A stretch of 64,000 nucleotides of DNA. Origin: Cinclus cinclus (Eukaryota > Chordata > Aves > Passeriformes > Cinclidae). The position numbers and the translations under genes were made by a program. The DNA lies in contig NC_085050.1 of assembly GCF_963662255.1 (NCBI RefSeq), forward strand, positions 23,422,131-23,486,130, read 5' to 3'. This document shows positions 27,201 through 39,525 of the stretch, piece by piece (the first letter of the stretch is position 1; each line of letters begins with the position of its first letter). The notes beneath the pieces are model-generated. The model did not search any database. It was not told the origin of the DNA and saw nothing but the letters and a program-made list of their open reading frames with translations.

Positions 27201-28279
27201 ACTTCAGATTATCATGTTCATCAAGCACATATATTTTCATTAAAACCCTGGATTCTGGGGATTATACAATTGTGATGAAATCTGCTTTTGTGCCTGATTG
27301 GGAAGACAGCTGATAAATTACATGGGGAAGGTAAGAACTGAGGTTTTATCTCTTAACACAGTTTTGTGTCTTTAATCAGGTTCTTGTGAAAAGAACCTGA
27401 AAAGAAAAGCATTATGTATAATTCTCACTACTGCTAATTTTTCTTTCCTTTATTTTTTTTTGTCCTTGCCATCTACTTTGGATGTAGTAACAGAGAAAAA
27501 AATAAAAGCGGTCAGTTTTCTTCTCAATCACAAGTTGAGAAGTATTTTTTCAGTAATAATGTCTGAAGCTGCATGCAGATGCCCTGATGATGCTTTGTGT
27601 TACCTGTAATGGTTTATGATAGATGATGCTGGTCAGATAATTAATAATACAACCAGACACACCTTTTCAGGACAGGCTTGTGATGCACAGAAATTTCCCT
27701 CATTTTCTTCTCTGCAAGACCCACTCCATCCCAAAGGTTTTTTTGCAAGTTGAATCTGACAGCTTCCTGGAGCTGGGTTCCTTGAATAGTCAACACTGCT
27801 CTTCCTAGAAAACAAGGTTATTTTTTCTACAGTCAAGTCAAAATATAGAAAGCAGGTGTTGGGTATCAGTGCCCTGGGATATCAGATGAGATCAAAGGGA
27901 TTCCATGAAGCTTGGGCTCTGCAGGCAGGGAAAAGAAGGCATTTTATGTGAGAAAATTGTATTATCTTTTGTAGTCTTGCTAGTATAATTAAGGAAAACA
28001 TGGAATAAATCTTAGCACATACATTTGCTTTGCACAGGTAATCATCTTTACCACCAAAATACCCGTCTTAGCAGGAATGCATAAATAGATTCTTAAAAGT
28101 ATCTGTTGTGCCATGGCTTAATACACAATTGCTTGACAGCAGTCTGGAAAGGCACAGGTTTATTCAGCACTGCTTGGTTTAATGGATGACTATAGATAAC
28201 ACATGAAGGACTTGTGTTGGAAATTAAGCTATTTTTGATGTTTTTTTGGACTACCCTAGGACTGTATCTTTTGGGTATA

Positions 28280-28305
28280 TTGCTCATGAGGTAATTCATG
28301 AGCAA
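28280..28305. repeat. Perfect inverted repeat (10-bp stem, 6-nt loop) beside AAT-rich repeat
   Basis: TTGCTCATGA at 28280-28289 pairs with TCATGAGCAA at 28296-28305 across the loop ggtaat. It is followed at once by an AATAAATAAATAAT-type low-complexity stretch that is itself partly self-complementary around aaattt (about 28321). Confidence 0.65.
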
Positions 28306-28347
28306 TAATAAATAAATAATAAATTTATTTATCTATGGGCTTTTTTT

Positions 28348-28363
28348 GGGGGGGGGAGGGATT

Positions 28364-28395
<32 letters not shown>
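28348..28395 (+). repeat. G9 run and (GTT)n microsatellite
   Basis: A run of nine G at 28348-28356 is followed by about ten GTT units from 28364 to 28395. Simple sequence of this kind is likely length-polymorphic. The open frame across it encodes poly-cysteine and is not a gene. Confidence 0.85.
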
Positions 28396-28396
<1 letters not shown>

Positions 28397-29360
28397 GGTT
28401 TTGGAGGTTTTTTTGGTAGGCAGAATGATAAGCTTTAACACTATACCTAGCAAAAAAAATTACTCACCCATATTTAATGTTCAGGTTAGTTTCTTTGGTG
28501 GTCTCCTTTACTTAAATTTTGTTTTCACGATATCTGATGTAGTGGTTCTTATGAACTAAAACATTAGATTTAAAGTTTATGTATTTTTGTTTTCTTTAAG
28601 CAGTTTGTTTGGGATGGCTGTCTGTTGAGTGCTTATAAATCCATAATCAGACTCTGTGCTTTCCCTGACACTTTGGGTCTGGATAATAACACACAAATAA
28701 ACCAAACTTAGGAAATAGCAAGTTCTCCTTGGTTGTGAATTTCTTGCACATTTTTATATTTTGCTGTAGAGCTCGTTTGTGGGGTCAACAGCTGCAGGGA
28801 TGTGCTAGGAAAGGACTGTCCAGTTTCCCCAGAGGATGTTCAGAGGGAACCATTATGGCTTTAGCTGTGGTTTCAGGGTTAAAACCCTTGTGATCTGTAT
28901 TTAGGTTAGTCATACTCCTGCACTCATAATGTGAGTGCAAATAAAGGTCAACTTTGTCTTCAGGACCTCTTCTCCTCTCCTTCAGACAGACAACACAACC
29001 ATTGCCAGGAGGATGGGTAAGAAGTAGCTGCCACAGATGGGAGCTTAGGTTGCCCTCAGAGCACGATATTGTGATGTTTCTTTAATGCTTGTCTCTTTTG
29101 TAACTCTTTTCCCAACTCACTCTGGCATAGCTTTTGTATTGACTCACTTCATAGACCCACCAAGAAGGCAGAGTGAGATAAATATCAGTCCTTTACATTA
29201 GAGCAAAAGGAACCATGCCTTATGTTTTTGCTGGTTTTGTGCTTTTACCCATCTGGCTCTGGATTTGCAAGGTGAGTTCTTGGTGGCTTCTAGGAGTGCT
29301 TGGCTACAGTTCACTGTATGAGAGCTTGCTTTTAAACCTGGTCTTCATGAACTTTATTCA

Positions 29361-29381
29361 CAAAACAAAACAAAACAAAAA
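29361..29381 (+). repeat. (CAAAA)n simple repeat
   Basis: Four CAAAA units stand in otherwise unremarkable intron sequence. Confidence 0.8.
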
Positions 29382-30224
29382 CCCTAAATCAACAAAAAAC
29401 AATCAAAAAAATGAAAGGAGGGTAACAGAAGAAGTCATAAAATGGAGACCAAATCCCTCACAAGCCAAGCACTATCATCTGGCACTAAAAAGCTGAGAGA
29501 CTGAGGTGCAGAGAAGGGGTGGAAGGGAAATATCCTCTTCTTTGGCCATAGCATGGCTGTTACCATAGAACATGGCATCAGATAGGTATCCCCTCTTCAA
29601 GACCTGGTTAAATCTAACATCTGTTTGTCATCTGGCTGTGATTTCATCAACATCAGAGCCAGTGAATAGCCTGGAAATGTTTTGGGTTTTTTCCCTGCCT
29701 GCCTATGTTCTGTCTTCAGTGCTGTAAACAAAGCCATCTTAGGGTGTATCTTGGGATTGGCAAATCTGATGGAGTTCACATCATCTGATTATCATCTGCT
29801 CTCTCTCCCAAAGACATGGAAGTTTACTGAGCCCCCATTTGTTTAAATGTTTTATTTGTGCCTTCAGGGATAATGACCTGATGTAGCAAAGGGTAATATC
29901 AGGACCTACTTAACTAGTGAAGTCATAGCATCAGCCTTGTGCTCATGCTGTGTGCACCCCTCCCACCCTCCCGTGGTTTGCTTTTGCCTGTTGCGTTGAA
30001 ATCTGCTCTTGCTCATGTTCTCTCCTTTGCTAAGCTTCCATTCACATTATTGAAAATTTGTAAGTTTTTATACAATCGATAGAAGCATCAAAGTTGTGCA
30101 CTATCTTCTTGCTCTAGGCACTTTCCAGTTTTTGCCCTAGCAAGCCTGGTTGGGAGCAGCAGGTTCTAGGCACCTTGGCACTTCCAGCCAAGTTATCTTT
30201 GGAGTCAGGTACTGAGACACCCAA

Positions 30225-30616
30225 AGGGAGTCGGGGTTGTTTAGCCTGGCGAAGAGGAGGTTCAAGGTAGACCTTATTGCTCTCTAAAAATTCACAAAAG
30301 GAGGTTATAGTGAGGTGGGGGCTGGTCTCTTCTGCTGTGCCTAGTCCTGTGAGAGGACTAAAGGATGTGACTTTAAGGTGAGATCGAGAATTCAGATTGG
30401 GTATTAGAGAAAAATTCATTGCAGGATGATCAGGTATTGGAGTAGGTTGCCCATGGATGTGGTGGAGTCACATCTCTGGAGATGTTCAAGACACATCTGG
30501 ATCTGGCACTTTGTGACGTGGTTTAGGGGTTACAGGGGCAGTGCTGGGGGGATGGTTGCACTGGATGATCTTGAAGGTTTTTTCCAACCTTGATGACTTT
30601 ATGATTCTATGATTTT
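30225..30616 (+). repeat. CR1 LINE 3' end, about 390 bp
   Basis: This is the most complete CR1 in the window. Landmarks in order: 'gtttagcctggcgaagagg', 'agaccttattgctctct', 'ggaggttatagtgaggtgg', 'ggttgcccatggatgtgg', 'tctggagatgttcaagac', 'ttttttccaacct', and the terminal repeats 'atgattctatgat'. It is in the same orientation as LIMCH1. It ends about 270 bp before the CpG island and carries many substitutions from a CR1 consensus, so it is an old, immobile copy. Confidence 0.92.
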
Positions 30617-30884
30617 TATCTTCGGGCAGACTTGTGTATTACCTGAAAGTCACTTAGAGCCACGTTTGGGGTTTCTGGTGTGTTTCGTGCAGTTGATGTA
30701 CGGTACCAACTGGCCCATTTCTTCACACCGTTTTAAAGATGTTTTTTGCCTTTCTGACAAGAAAGCAGGACTGTTACTGAAGGAGACACATCTTGTGTCT
30801 CCTTGTGGGCGTTCTTGACTGCCCAAAAAGAAGCAGAAAAAGGCTGGGCTTTCTTGGCAAAGGCAGCCTTCGGCAGCTTCTCAG

Positions 30885-31180
30885 GGGCGCTCTGCAAGGC
30901 TCCACCTGTGGAGCCGGGCAGTGCCGCGCCCTGCTCCTCCCTGATTCAATCCGGTCATCGCGGCTTTTATTCTCTGGACCTGCCTCTTGCCTTTGGGCTC
31001 CCTCGATCCGGCCCGGTGCTGCCTCCCGCCCCGTGCCGTCCCCCCGCGGGGCCCGGGCGGGTGCCGGGAAGCGCCGCTGCCGCTGCCGCGGGTGGAGTCC
31101 GGGGGCTGCGGCTCCCCCGGCCCCGCCGCGGGGTCCCGGCCCTGGGGAGGCGAGGATCGGTCCGGCTGACGGGCTGGTAA
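30885..31180 (+). promoter_or_regulatory. LIMCH1: Intragenic CpG island / candidate alternative promoter
   Basis: In an AT-rich intron this about 300-bp segment is very GC-rich, with dense, undepleted CpG (for example ccgcggggcccgggcgggtg near 31045-31064). It has GC-box-like motifs (gggcggg at 31055-31061; cccgcccc at about 31026). CpG preservation in a vertebrate intron usually marks an unmethylated promoter. It ends in a textbook splice donor. No TATA box is obvious, as is usual for CpG promoters. Both strands have long open frames here, but that only reflects the lack of AT-rich stop codons. Confidence 0.7.
30900..31176 (+). other. LIMCH1: Candidate non-coding alternative first exon (5' end uncertain)
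   Basis: The CpG island ends with ..gctgacgggctg followed by GTAAGT, a perfect donor at 31177. The next acceptor on the strand is the CH exon at 36428. No ATG is present from about 30885 to 31176, nor in the exons at 36428 and 39495. The first in-frame ATG downstream is therefore at 42555 (Met-Arg-Lys at the end of the CH exon), giving a CH-less LIMCH1. The transcription start cannot be placed from sequence; the start coordinate is only the edge of the island. Confidence 0.5.
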
Positions 31181-31514
31181 GTCCTGCTTCCCCTCCCTGC
31201 TCCCAGGGATCGTGTCGTTCTGGGGTTTTTCCCACTAGCGTTTGATTTTCGTGGGTGAGGCTGCTGTGTGCCGCAATCCTTTCGGGATGTAAGCAGCCCT
31301 GTCCCCCCTTGCTGTTCTGGGAGGTGCCTTCAGTTCTGGTGTGCTGTCAGCCTTCCTATTCTGGAAGAGGACCATTAACCATCCTCAGCTTCTGAGTGAA
31401 TATGTGCTAACTGTGATCCATTTCCCTCCAAATCTTCTGATTTGGAGTTTGCCGTAGAAAACAATCTTTTCTGTAGTTTTATTATATATACACCAAAGCG
31501 CATTGGATGAATAA

Positions 31515-31722
31515 ACACACACACACACATATATATTGTTAAACATATGTATGCAGAAAAACATATTAGAGAAATAGTAACGCATACATACATATATACA
31601 TATAATGTATGTATATATGTATATATTTATACATATATCTGTATATACACACACACATATGCGCGCGCACACACACACACACACACATATATATACACAC
31701 ACACATATATATATATATATAT
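31515..31722. repeat. Compound AC/AT/GC alternating purine-pyrimidine microsatellite
   Basis: Runs of (AC)n, (AT)n, a GCGCGCGC block (31661-31668) and further (AC)n/(AT)n are broken by ATGTATGT-like stretches. The alternating purine-pyrimidine pattern with a GC core is the classic Z-DNA-prone type. It lies 340 bp downstream of the CpG-island donor. Open frames in it (Tyr/Ile/Cys/His repeats) are artefacts. Confidence 0.9.
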
Positions 31723-33246
31723 TAAATGTTCCCAGCCTTTCTTACAGAGGTTTTTTCCTGGTGGAGTTGAACAGAATATTTCAGTATTTCTATGAACTGG
31801 TGAATCAGGCAAGATCCACTGCTTTTATTTAGATAAATTATCACCAGTAATTACTTACATAAAAATGAAAAAGTAAGGGAATTAGGAAGAAATGTTGAGA
31901 CCAAACAAAAGGCTTTTAAGAGTCTGTTGGAAACTACTCAGAAAAGCAGTTTGGATTTTTTTTTTTAATTTTAATTTTAGAGTTCTTCTAATTTATTCTG
32001 TAGTGGGGAAAATATCAACATTCCAGAAATGAAAAAGGCCACCTGTTTGTCTGCAGCTGTCCTGCAAAACAGAGCAGTGCTACTGGCAGCTAATAATATC
32101 TCCAGCTTGCAGAAGTGGCATGTATTTGACATTTTATTCAGTGTTCTGTGCAGACATACAGCTTGGCTTGCTTTTATTTTGCCCAAGTTTATCTGAATGT
32201 CTCATCTGGGCCATGCAGTAGCACATCTGACAAACGATGGCTCCACAGTGATAAGCTGTAGAACTGATTTGCAGTGTGAATACAGTGAGACTGTTTTGTA
32301 TGTATTGTGGCGGATGAAAGGAATGGAAGTGGGCCAAATTCAAGCTGTTTGCCATTGCATCTGATCAGCAGATCCTATGGAGAGAATTTGCCTGCTGTGA
32401 ATATTTGATTCTCGCTAGCTTGAATTATCTTGTGTGTTGGCAGTGCTACTGTGTGAATTTGTGGTGACTTTCCAGCGTGTCTGTCCTGTTCAACTGCCAA
32501 TTTCTGGGGTTTTTTTTTACAGGGTTCAGGATTTTGTTATCCACTTTGTACGTGAGGAAAATTACTTAATGCTATACAGTGATCACTTTTTCATATTTAT
32601 GAAACACAGGTTAAAATAGTAAAATACTAGAAGTGAGTAGTGTGCTATCTTTTCCCCCCTCTCTCATTCCCTCCCTCCACGTTCATGAAGGTATAACCCC
32701 ACCATCACCTATAGTCTGTGCATTATCTTCAGATAATTGTCCTGGCAAAGTGATTTTGTACAGGTGAGTCTGTCAGATTGCACATCAGAAAGGATGAAAA
32801 GATGATGGTGTTGAAATGCAGCTGTGAGAGCAGGAGTGTTTTTCCCTTCATTCTCATGCATCCTTCTGACTGAGTTCTAATGGAATCAGTGCTCTGCACC
32901 CTTATCTGTCCATGACTCTTCTTACTGGCTCATGGCTGGCTTTGCCTTGGGAGTTGGCAGTTTTGTGTGTTGGTTAATTTTTTGTTTCTGAAATTCAGGG
33001 TAGTGAAACATTTACATTAATACTTTTTGGTTTTCTATACTTACAAGTAAATGACATTGCTTGTAGTGCTGATGTAACAGTAACTGTCAGGACTCTGCTG
33101 AGGCAAGCAGAAAAAGGTTGGATTTAACCTCTCAGTGTATCCTGTGTTTGTGTCCTGGGTCTGTCATCACACTGAAGCGTTTGTCTTCTCTATGCAGCCT
33201 ATTTGGACCTTCTGTCATTTTATAGATTAAGCATAGATAAAATTGT

Positions 33247-33348
33247 ATGGATATCTGTGATATCTATAGATTACAGATTTATAATTTGTAGATCTATATT
33301 AATATAAATATTTATGTACATAAAATTTTATATATTAAAATAATAGAG
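33247..33348. repeat. AT-rich low-complexity stretch
   Basis: About 100 bp of nearly pure A/T with repeated 'gatatct', 'agatttata' and 'atatta' words. No gene or signal is supported. Confidence 0.7.
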
Positions 33349-36189
33349 AAAATTTGCAAAATAAATATAGACTGTAACCTATCAGCTTGTTCTTCCTCTG
33401 TGTGTATGAAGGACAAAAGCCAGAAGAAGATTTTTGATTGTATAAATGTGTGGGATAAAACCAAGAGGAGCCTTGCAGGTCCTCTCAGGCTATAGAAAAT
33501 TATGTGCTGACCAAGTGACCAGTTCTCTGTCTACTGTCAATTCACTGCAGCTGCCGAAAGTAATGGCTGAGAGAAAAGCAGTATCATCTCCATTTAATAT
33601 ATTGAGGAAATTGTGTGATAGTGCCTCGTAGGGGCTGCCAGAGGGACCAAATTTTGGTCGTGTGTCTTCTGAGACCACTGTGAAAGGCACCACTCTGTTA
33701 GCTGAGGCACAACAGCTGGCCACCCTGAAATCCTTGCCACTGCAATGTGACCCATTTGCATGACCTATTTAACTCTGCCAAGTTGTAAGGAGCTAGGAAG
33801 GCACATTAAATATGTATTTTCAGTTACCTATTCAGAGTAAATATGGTTGCTATGTCTTGCTACTTGTAAACCTGTTTTTTTCTGCTTTCTTTAGTTTCTT
33901 CAGCAATGACAAAGAGTGTCATTTTAGGGGACTACAAAAAACACATAGTTGCAGTTAACGGATACTGAACAATAAATCTTCTTGAAAGATAAAAGCAAAA
34001 TTTTCTGAGAAATGAAGAAATCAGAACCTGGTCAATGCATGGTATAGTAATCCTGAGAGGAAAGCTTTGCTGGGAGCTGGGTCTTAACTTTAAGACTCCT
34101 TTCTCCCTTTAGTGGCTTAGGAGTGCTTTTCTCCCGTGACTCAATGGAACTAAAAATGTGAATTTTGTCTGTACTAGAGCAAACCAGGAAAAGTTTAGTT
34201 TTGCAGTAGTATGAGATACATTTTTGGCTTGGGGTTAGACAGCCTAGGCAGGTGTCCTGGAGTAAATATATCACTTGAAAGCATTTTCTTTGTTGGATTT
34301 TTCTTCAATACTTTTTTTAAAAGTGCCGTTTTTTGGACCATTGGGAAGTAATAATTATGAGATTGTTAGCAAAAACAGAAACTTCTTTCAGGGCTCACTG
34401 ACTGCATCTTGTTGGCACATGTGGTTATTTGTGCCCATACAAGATACCTTCTTTCTGAGGAATTGTTTGGGTGATAGTGTTAGTGGCTGTTGGCAAACAT
34501 TATTCAAATGATGACCATCAAAATAAAAGCATGTAGCCAGACAGGAGTAGGTGATGCTGTTTTTCTGGGGGGGAGTAGGCGTTTGTTCATCAGAAGAACT
34601 GAGTTTCCAAACTATGTAGCTGCCAAATAACTGGTATTTTTGTTACTGCTTATTATAACTCAGATTTGAATTTCTGGCATAAAGATGGGTGCAGTTAGTT
34701 ATCTTCACTATTCCCTTCCTTTGATTATTTTCTAAGTCTGTTAGGTTTACTATGACCTCAGTGTCCTGTATATTTTTGTTAAATTTGGTAATACTGTTAG
34801 GAATTTTTTTTAATGCTTTTGCATTTTTGTTAAATTTGTTAGATTTACACATTGCTCCACCAACCATTTGAGAGTGACCAGGACTGTCCTCCATCAAAGA
34901 TTAAACATAAGAGTTATTCATGATGCAGTTGAAAAAATTATAATGCAAACAGTAAGCCAGATGGAAAATTTTACAGGCATCTTTTCATGTCATGAATGAT
35001 GCTGTCTCTCTGGGTTATGGGCTCTCTGCTCTCTCAACTGCTGTTCCTTCCCCCCACTGGCTCCCCTCCAGAGCTGTTAAGTTTCAGCCAGGGAAGAAAG
35101 GGAGATTTGAGCTCCTCTGAATTTCCAAGTCTGTGTTTTCTGTGGTGTGGCTGGCGAGCTTTGTGTGCAAGAGTGTTGGCATGCCGAGAGCCACGGTGAT
35201 TAGCATGCTGCTTGCAGAACAAACAGGGCTGCCCTCCCTGAGCCCCAGGAAAGGCTGGAAGCAGATGTGGGGGGAGCCCTGTTCAGCAATCCTGCTCTGT
35301 GATGCAGAGTGGGTGAGAGCGGGACACCACCAGGATTCTCTGCTTCCCAGTTTTTATGACAACAGGTCTCCATCACACACTGTGGTTCAGCTCCTCTGTA
35401 ACTCTTCATGTGGCAGCTTTGCTTTAGGTTTGAGATGAGACTCCTCGAAGAATTTCAAGCTGTATATGATATCTTTACTCATCCACACATCTACCATCGC
35501 AGTTGCTGATCTAGAAACGTATGTATCTAAAAAATTTTTCTCTACAGGCCTGCAAGATTTATCCATGTAAAGCATATTTGCTGGTGCTGTAACAGGGGAG
35601 TGGTGTACATGCATATGTATAAAACATGTTAACTGTATATGCACACATGCAGATTCGATCTCCTTGGTGCACCCAAAGTGTCATCGCTTGGACTGGGTTT
35701 GAAAGAGACTTTTATCAGTTGTTCCTTAGCCTCTCTTAGTTATTGACTTCTAACTTTTACACTTTGAAAATAGTAAATCCTCCATATGAAGTGTTACAAA
35801 ATTGGTGTTGTTTCTTAGAGAGAGTGGCCATGTGGTGTAGTTTCAAGGTTTTTATTTCAGGAGAAAGCACCTATCTGGTTTCTCAGTGGTTTATGACTGG
35901 TTACATTTGGAGAGGCAAGAAGACAGTTGTGTTAACTGGATTGCTCATATCTGACATTCAAAGTGTTTCCTGAACAAATTGCTTGCTTAAATGGTGGTGG
36001 GCTTTTTCATATCTGCTCTTCCTGCTCCCTGCAAAAATCATGTCTTTTCTACTCCATAACATGCTGAGGTTGTGTGGCAGCCTCCAGCAGTAGGTGGAGG
36101 AATTAGTGGGCCTTTTCCAGTTTAAAAAGTTGCCAGTGTCTGTGTTTGAAAAGAAGCAAGTCAACAAGCTCGTTGTAATTGCATATCTT

Positions 36190-36221
36190 GGGGGAAAAAA
36201 AAAAAGAAAAAAAGGAAAAAG
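36190..36221 (+). repeat. Homopurine tract
   Basis: Thirty-two consecutive purines (G5, then A-rich with isolated G) lie about 200 bp before the CH exon acceptor. This is simple sequence, possibly polymorphic in length. Confidence 0.75.
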
Positions 36222-36427
36222 TTTCGTATGTATCTGGTTTCAAACAAAATCTACATCGACTTCTTAAATTATGTGACTAGAAATGCCTTTGGTTCTTCAT
36301 TGAGCTAATGGTATAACTGTTCAGGAGCAGTTACTGAATTAGTGAGAAGTTGGTTTCGTAAGTTTTTTTTCTCAGTTAAGGAGAGTTTAAAGTGTTGAGG
36401 TTTTATGCTTTTTTTGTCTCTTTTCAG

Positions 36428-36534
36428 GATAATATCATATTATTCTTAAGAGGCTGCAAAGAACTGGGACTTAAAGAATCTCAGCTTTTTGATCCTGGTG
36501 ATCTGCAGGACACATCAAACAGAGTAACCATCAA
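36428..36534 (+). CDS. LIMCH1: LIMCH1 CH-domain exon ([10 protein letters not shown] segment)
   Basis: This 107-nt exon has acceptor ctcttttcag and donor gtaagt. It starts in phase 0 with [15 protein letters not shown] and continues to DTSNRVTI, leaving two bases (AA) of a lysine codon. These residues form the core central helices of the CH domain, including the GL-x-x-x-x-LFDP-x-DL motif typical of the LIMCH1/LMO7/calponin group. It is also the likely first acceptor for transcripts from the CpG island at 30885-31180. It contains no ATG in any frame. Confidence 0.96.
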
Positions 36535-39494
36535 GTAAGTACAACAGCAATCTGTGACTAGCATGTTATAGCCTCAGGTACATGTGATGCAGTAGTAAAT
36601 ACTCAAGAATGAGCAAAAAGGCTATAGAAATGTAATTAGCATAAGGTAAATAGGAGGCAGAAGTTTGGGAAACTTTAAGTGTTGGGACAAATAGATTGTT
36701 CTATTGAATGGGTTTTGCCCCAGAGACATCAACCATAGCTCTGTAAAATAGGACTTGGAGAGTGCTCTCAGGCCTGTGGTGTGGCTCTTGGGGATATCCT
36801 GTGCAGTGCTAGGAGTTGGACTTGATGATCCTTGTGGGTACCTTCCAACTCAGTTTATTCTGTGATTTTGTGAAAATATTCGGTTTGGCAGTGAAATTCT
36901 GAGGAACTTAGGGGTTTTCCTAATCTAAATTGATGGCATTCTTTGTCTGCCCAACTAATAAAATATTGTAGTCTGGGGGACAGGAAGTCACAGCTCTGTT
37001 ATTTCAGATTAAACTGTTCTGATGGTGCAATATAAAACATTTAGAAGCTTCTCACATTCTGTGAGATGCAGACAGAAGCATGGTCTCTTCACTTTCCTGC
37101 AAGAGCTATAGCTTGAGGTACACAGTAATTGGGCTGAGGAAGTCTATGCGAACTGGAAATGCCACAATTTAGATATTTTTACACAAAAGCCACACTCCCC
37201 TACTACACAAATTGCACAGGTCCCCCACTTTCTAAAAGCAAAAACATCCCACAGTTCCATAAAATCAAAACAAAATTTATAACTGGTGTTATTTAGAAGT
37301 TTTCTTGAAAGTTTTGGGTCTATCATGTAATATTACACTTCTAAGAGGAGTTATTGCTCTACAGACAAGCAAATGCTGCTGAGTTGATTGAATGGTCTAA
37401 TTTCATTTGGCCAAAAAAATCACTAATGAAATCCTGGTCCATATCCATTTCAGAAAAGTATATGGAAACAATTTACTATATTTCAGTAGCATTTTTTTTT
37501 TTTATTCCTTTCAGGCAATGAAAGATGGGCAAGTTTTCATAGTGTTCAGGCATTGTCTGGGAAAATTCAAAGGCTCTGAAAATCAATTTGGCTAGTTTCC
37601 TTGTTTTAAGGAATACCATTTTTTGCTCCTTCCCAGGTTTCTGACTCTAATATGAGGTTCTTCTTGCTCTCTACATGGCAGTGAGTGGGGGCTACATCAT
37701 GTTTTTTTCTAAATCTGATAATATTTCAATTAAATATGTTCTTCATGATTTCCTGTAAAATCATTATGATTGACTGCAGAGAGTTGCAAAACAATCTGTA
37801 ATCTTCATATAAAACCCTAATCTCCATATGAAACCAGAGAGGAAGAGTCTTTCTGATAAAAACCTTCATTTTTTGGGGCTGGGCATGGATGGAGTACCTT
37901 GGTGGAGGCAGGTTGAGAAGCTTTGAGAGGGTGGAGCTTGAAGCAGAGCTGTTCAGTATGTCATCAAGTTAAACCTGGCATCGTAAACTCTGCAGAGCTG
38001 TCCTGGCCCTCCACTGCATATGAGGGCTTCAGAGAAAGCAGCTGTGGAAATGAGCCAAATGTTTTCCTAGCACCGTCCAAGTTCACGCTGAGTAACTGAG
38101 TTGAGGTGTACAAGCCAAGTCCATGACTGTTTTAGAGAAATATGCTGAAGGCTGTCTTCTGCTAGCTAGTTCCCAAAGCATGAAGGTGATTTTTTTCCCC
38201 CTTTGAAGAAATTTTGGGTGATTTTTTTTAAACATTTTGAAAATTATATTTGTTCTGCAGTAAAGGAGGAGTATGACATTATTGCACGTGTTTAAGATAA
38301 TGACATTTTAACAATTTTTTTCCATATAGATGTTAACTGAGGCATGCATTAGATCTATTTTTTTGGATCACTCTGCTTATAAAAGTTATGAGCTAATGCT
38401 GTAAGGAATTTTTTTTGTGACTTGTTAAACAAGTCTCTTTTCCACTGTTATTTTACTAAGAAAAAAACCAGGTCTGTTCTATTTTTCGTATTGTGTGGGT
38501 ATTAGTGGACAAAATTTTGGCTTAAAAAGATGTTATCAAAAATGCTTTGTTTATCATTGCCTATATTTAGGCTTTTGTTGTTCTAACAGATTTGAGTACA
38601 TTTATTTCTGGTTTTGTCAGATAAACTTTAATGTTGGAGTGGTCTTACTGTTATAGTAGAATACAACCCCACTATAAATAATCAGGACACAATCTTTATT
38701 AAATCTCAAGTAGTCTTATTTTGTTTTCAGGACCTAAATGTGATACATATTTCCTTCATTTTTTAAAGCTTTCTTTGCTGGATTTTGAAATGCTGTTTAT
38801 GTTTGCACAAACTTTGTACCTTGCTGTTTTTAACATAAAACTGCCTCTCTTCCATGAACATAAGATAAAAAAATAAATTGAGCAGGATGATGCCAATGCT
38901 CAGTCTGATTGCTCAAGTATACATTTTAAAAATAAATGTTTTTCATGGCAAGTTCTGTTTTACATGGTAGGGTCTTTGTTGCTTTATCCATTCACTTTGT
39001 TCTTTGTAATGTTTGTTTCCACAGAAGCACCTGCAATATTTCCTTAATATTTGGTGATGCCTTTTATGCTTGTTCACTTGCTTCCAGAGTCTGTATGGGT
39101 TGCAGAGCAGAATCTGACTGTTGGATAACTCTAGAACATATTTTAGCAGTGTGGACTTTTGTCTTCCTTATTTAAGAAATCAGCAACTCTATTTAAAGGA
39201 AATATTTTGGCATTGTCCTGCTTTACTGTGGGACCATTATAAACGCATTTTCTTTTCGTACTTCCAGAATTCTAATTTAATGATTGAAATAATGGTGACA
39301 AAATACTCCCATGTTATGAATAAATGAATGTGTGAACTACATCTTCTTAACTTCCATGTGTTTCCAGAGAGCAGAAGTATTTGTCAGGCTTTTGTTAGAG
39401 AAAATGTGATCTGCATACAGCCTCTTGGAAAGCATGTCTATTTTCTGATTTTTATTTTTTTTTTATCTTTGTATGTGTTTATGTGTGCCACCAG
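36535..39494 (+). other. LIMCH1: Intron (2.96 kb)
   Basis: This intron has good donor and acceptor sequences. It contains a CR1 3' end at 36795-36873 and otherwise AT-rich sequence with poly-T runs, including a pyrimidine-rich stretch before the acceptor at 39494. No other feature is supported. Confidence 0.85.
36795..36873 (+). repeat. CR1 LINE 3' tail
   Basis: The terminal block reads 'gagttggacttgatgatcc', 'ttgtgggtaccttccaact', then 'attctgtgattttgtga'. It is a short 5'-truncated copy of a second CR1 subfamily type (ATTCTGTGAT ends rather than ATTCTATGAT), in sense orientation. Confidence 0.9.
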
Positions 39495-39525
39495 GAACAC
39501 TGACTATAGTAGGAAGCTGAAAAAT
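39495..39525 (+). CDS. LIMCH1: LIMCH1 CH-domain micro-exon (NTDYSRKLKN)
   Basis: This 31-nt exon has acceptor ..gtgtgccaccag and donor gtaagt. Its first base completes the lysine codon left by the previous exon; ten codons follow, N-T-D-Y-S-R-K-L-K-N, ending in phase 0. A small exon at this point of the CH domain, encoding DYSRKLKN, is a hallmark of the LIMCH1/LMO7 gene structure. It is too short to show as an open frame of its own and is identified by homology and phase. The last bases AAT plus the next exon's GTA create an out-of-frame ATG at the junction. Confidence 0.95.

Larger units (their letters stand above)
10675..36427 (+). other. LIMCH1: Large intron (25.75 kb) containing alternative-transcript signals
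   Basis: This is by far the longest intron in the window. It separates two exons of the same CH domain. It holds a candidate alternative terminal exon (14401-14580) with a poly(A) signal, a G/T-only tract (17822-17935), two perfect hairpins (18214-18253, 28280-28305), a GTT microsatellite (28364), a CR1 copy (30225-30616), a CpG island with a donor site (about 30885-31180), an AC/AT/GC alternating tract (31515-31722) and AT-rich filler near 33250. Its end is a pyrimidine-rich acceptor (tttttgtctcttttcag). Reading frames elsewhere in it start without ATG or lack coding character. Confidence 0.85.

Noticed and set aside
28335..28559. Open frame with a run of cysteines
   Set aside because: It is the GTT microsatellite read in one frame, not a protein.
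30774..31245. Long overlapping open frames (150 and 153 codons) on both strands of the CpG island
   Set aside because: High GC removes stop codons in all frames. The + strand frame starts at TTG, not ATG, and the peptides are Pro/Ala/Gly/Arg-rich with no domain. I read the region as promoter/5' UTR.
31375..31832. Tyr/Ile/Cys/His-repeat open frames on both strands
   Set aside because: Translations of the AC/AT microsatellite.
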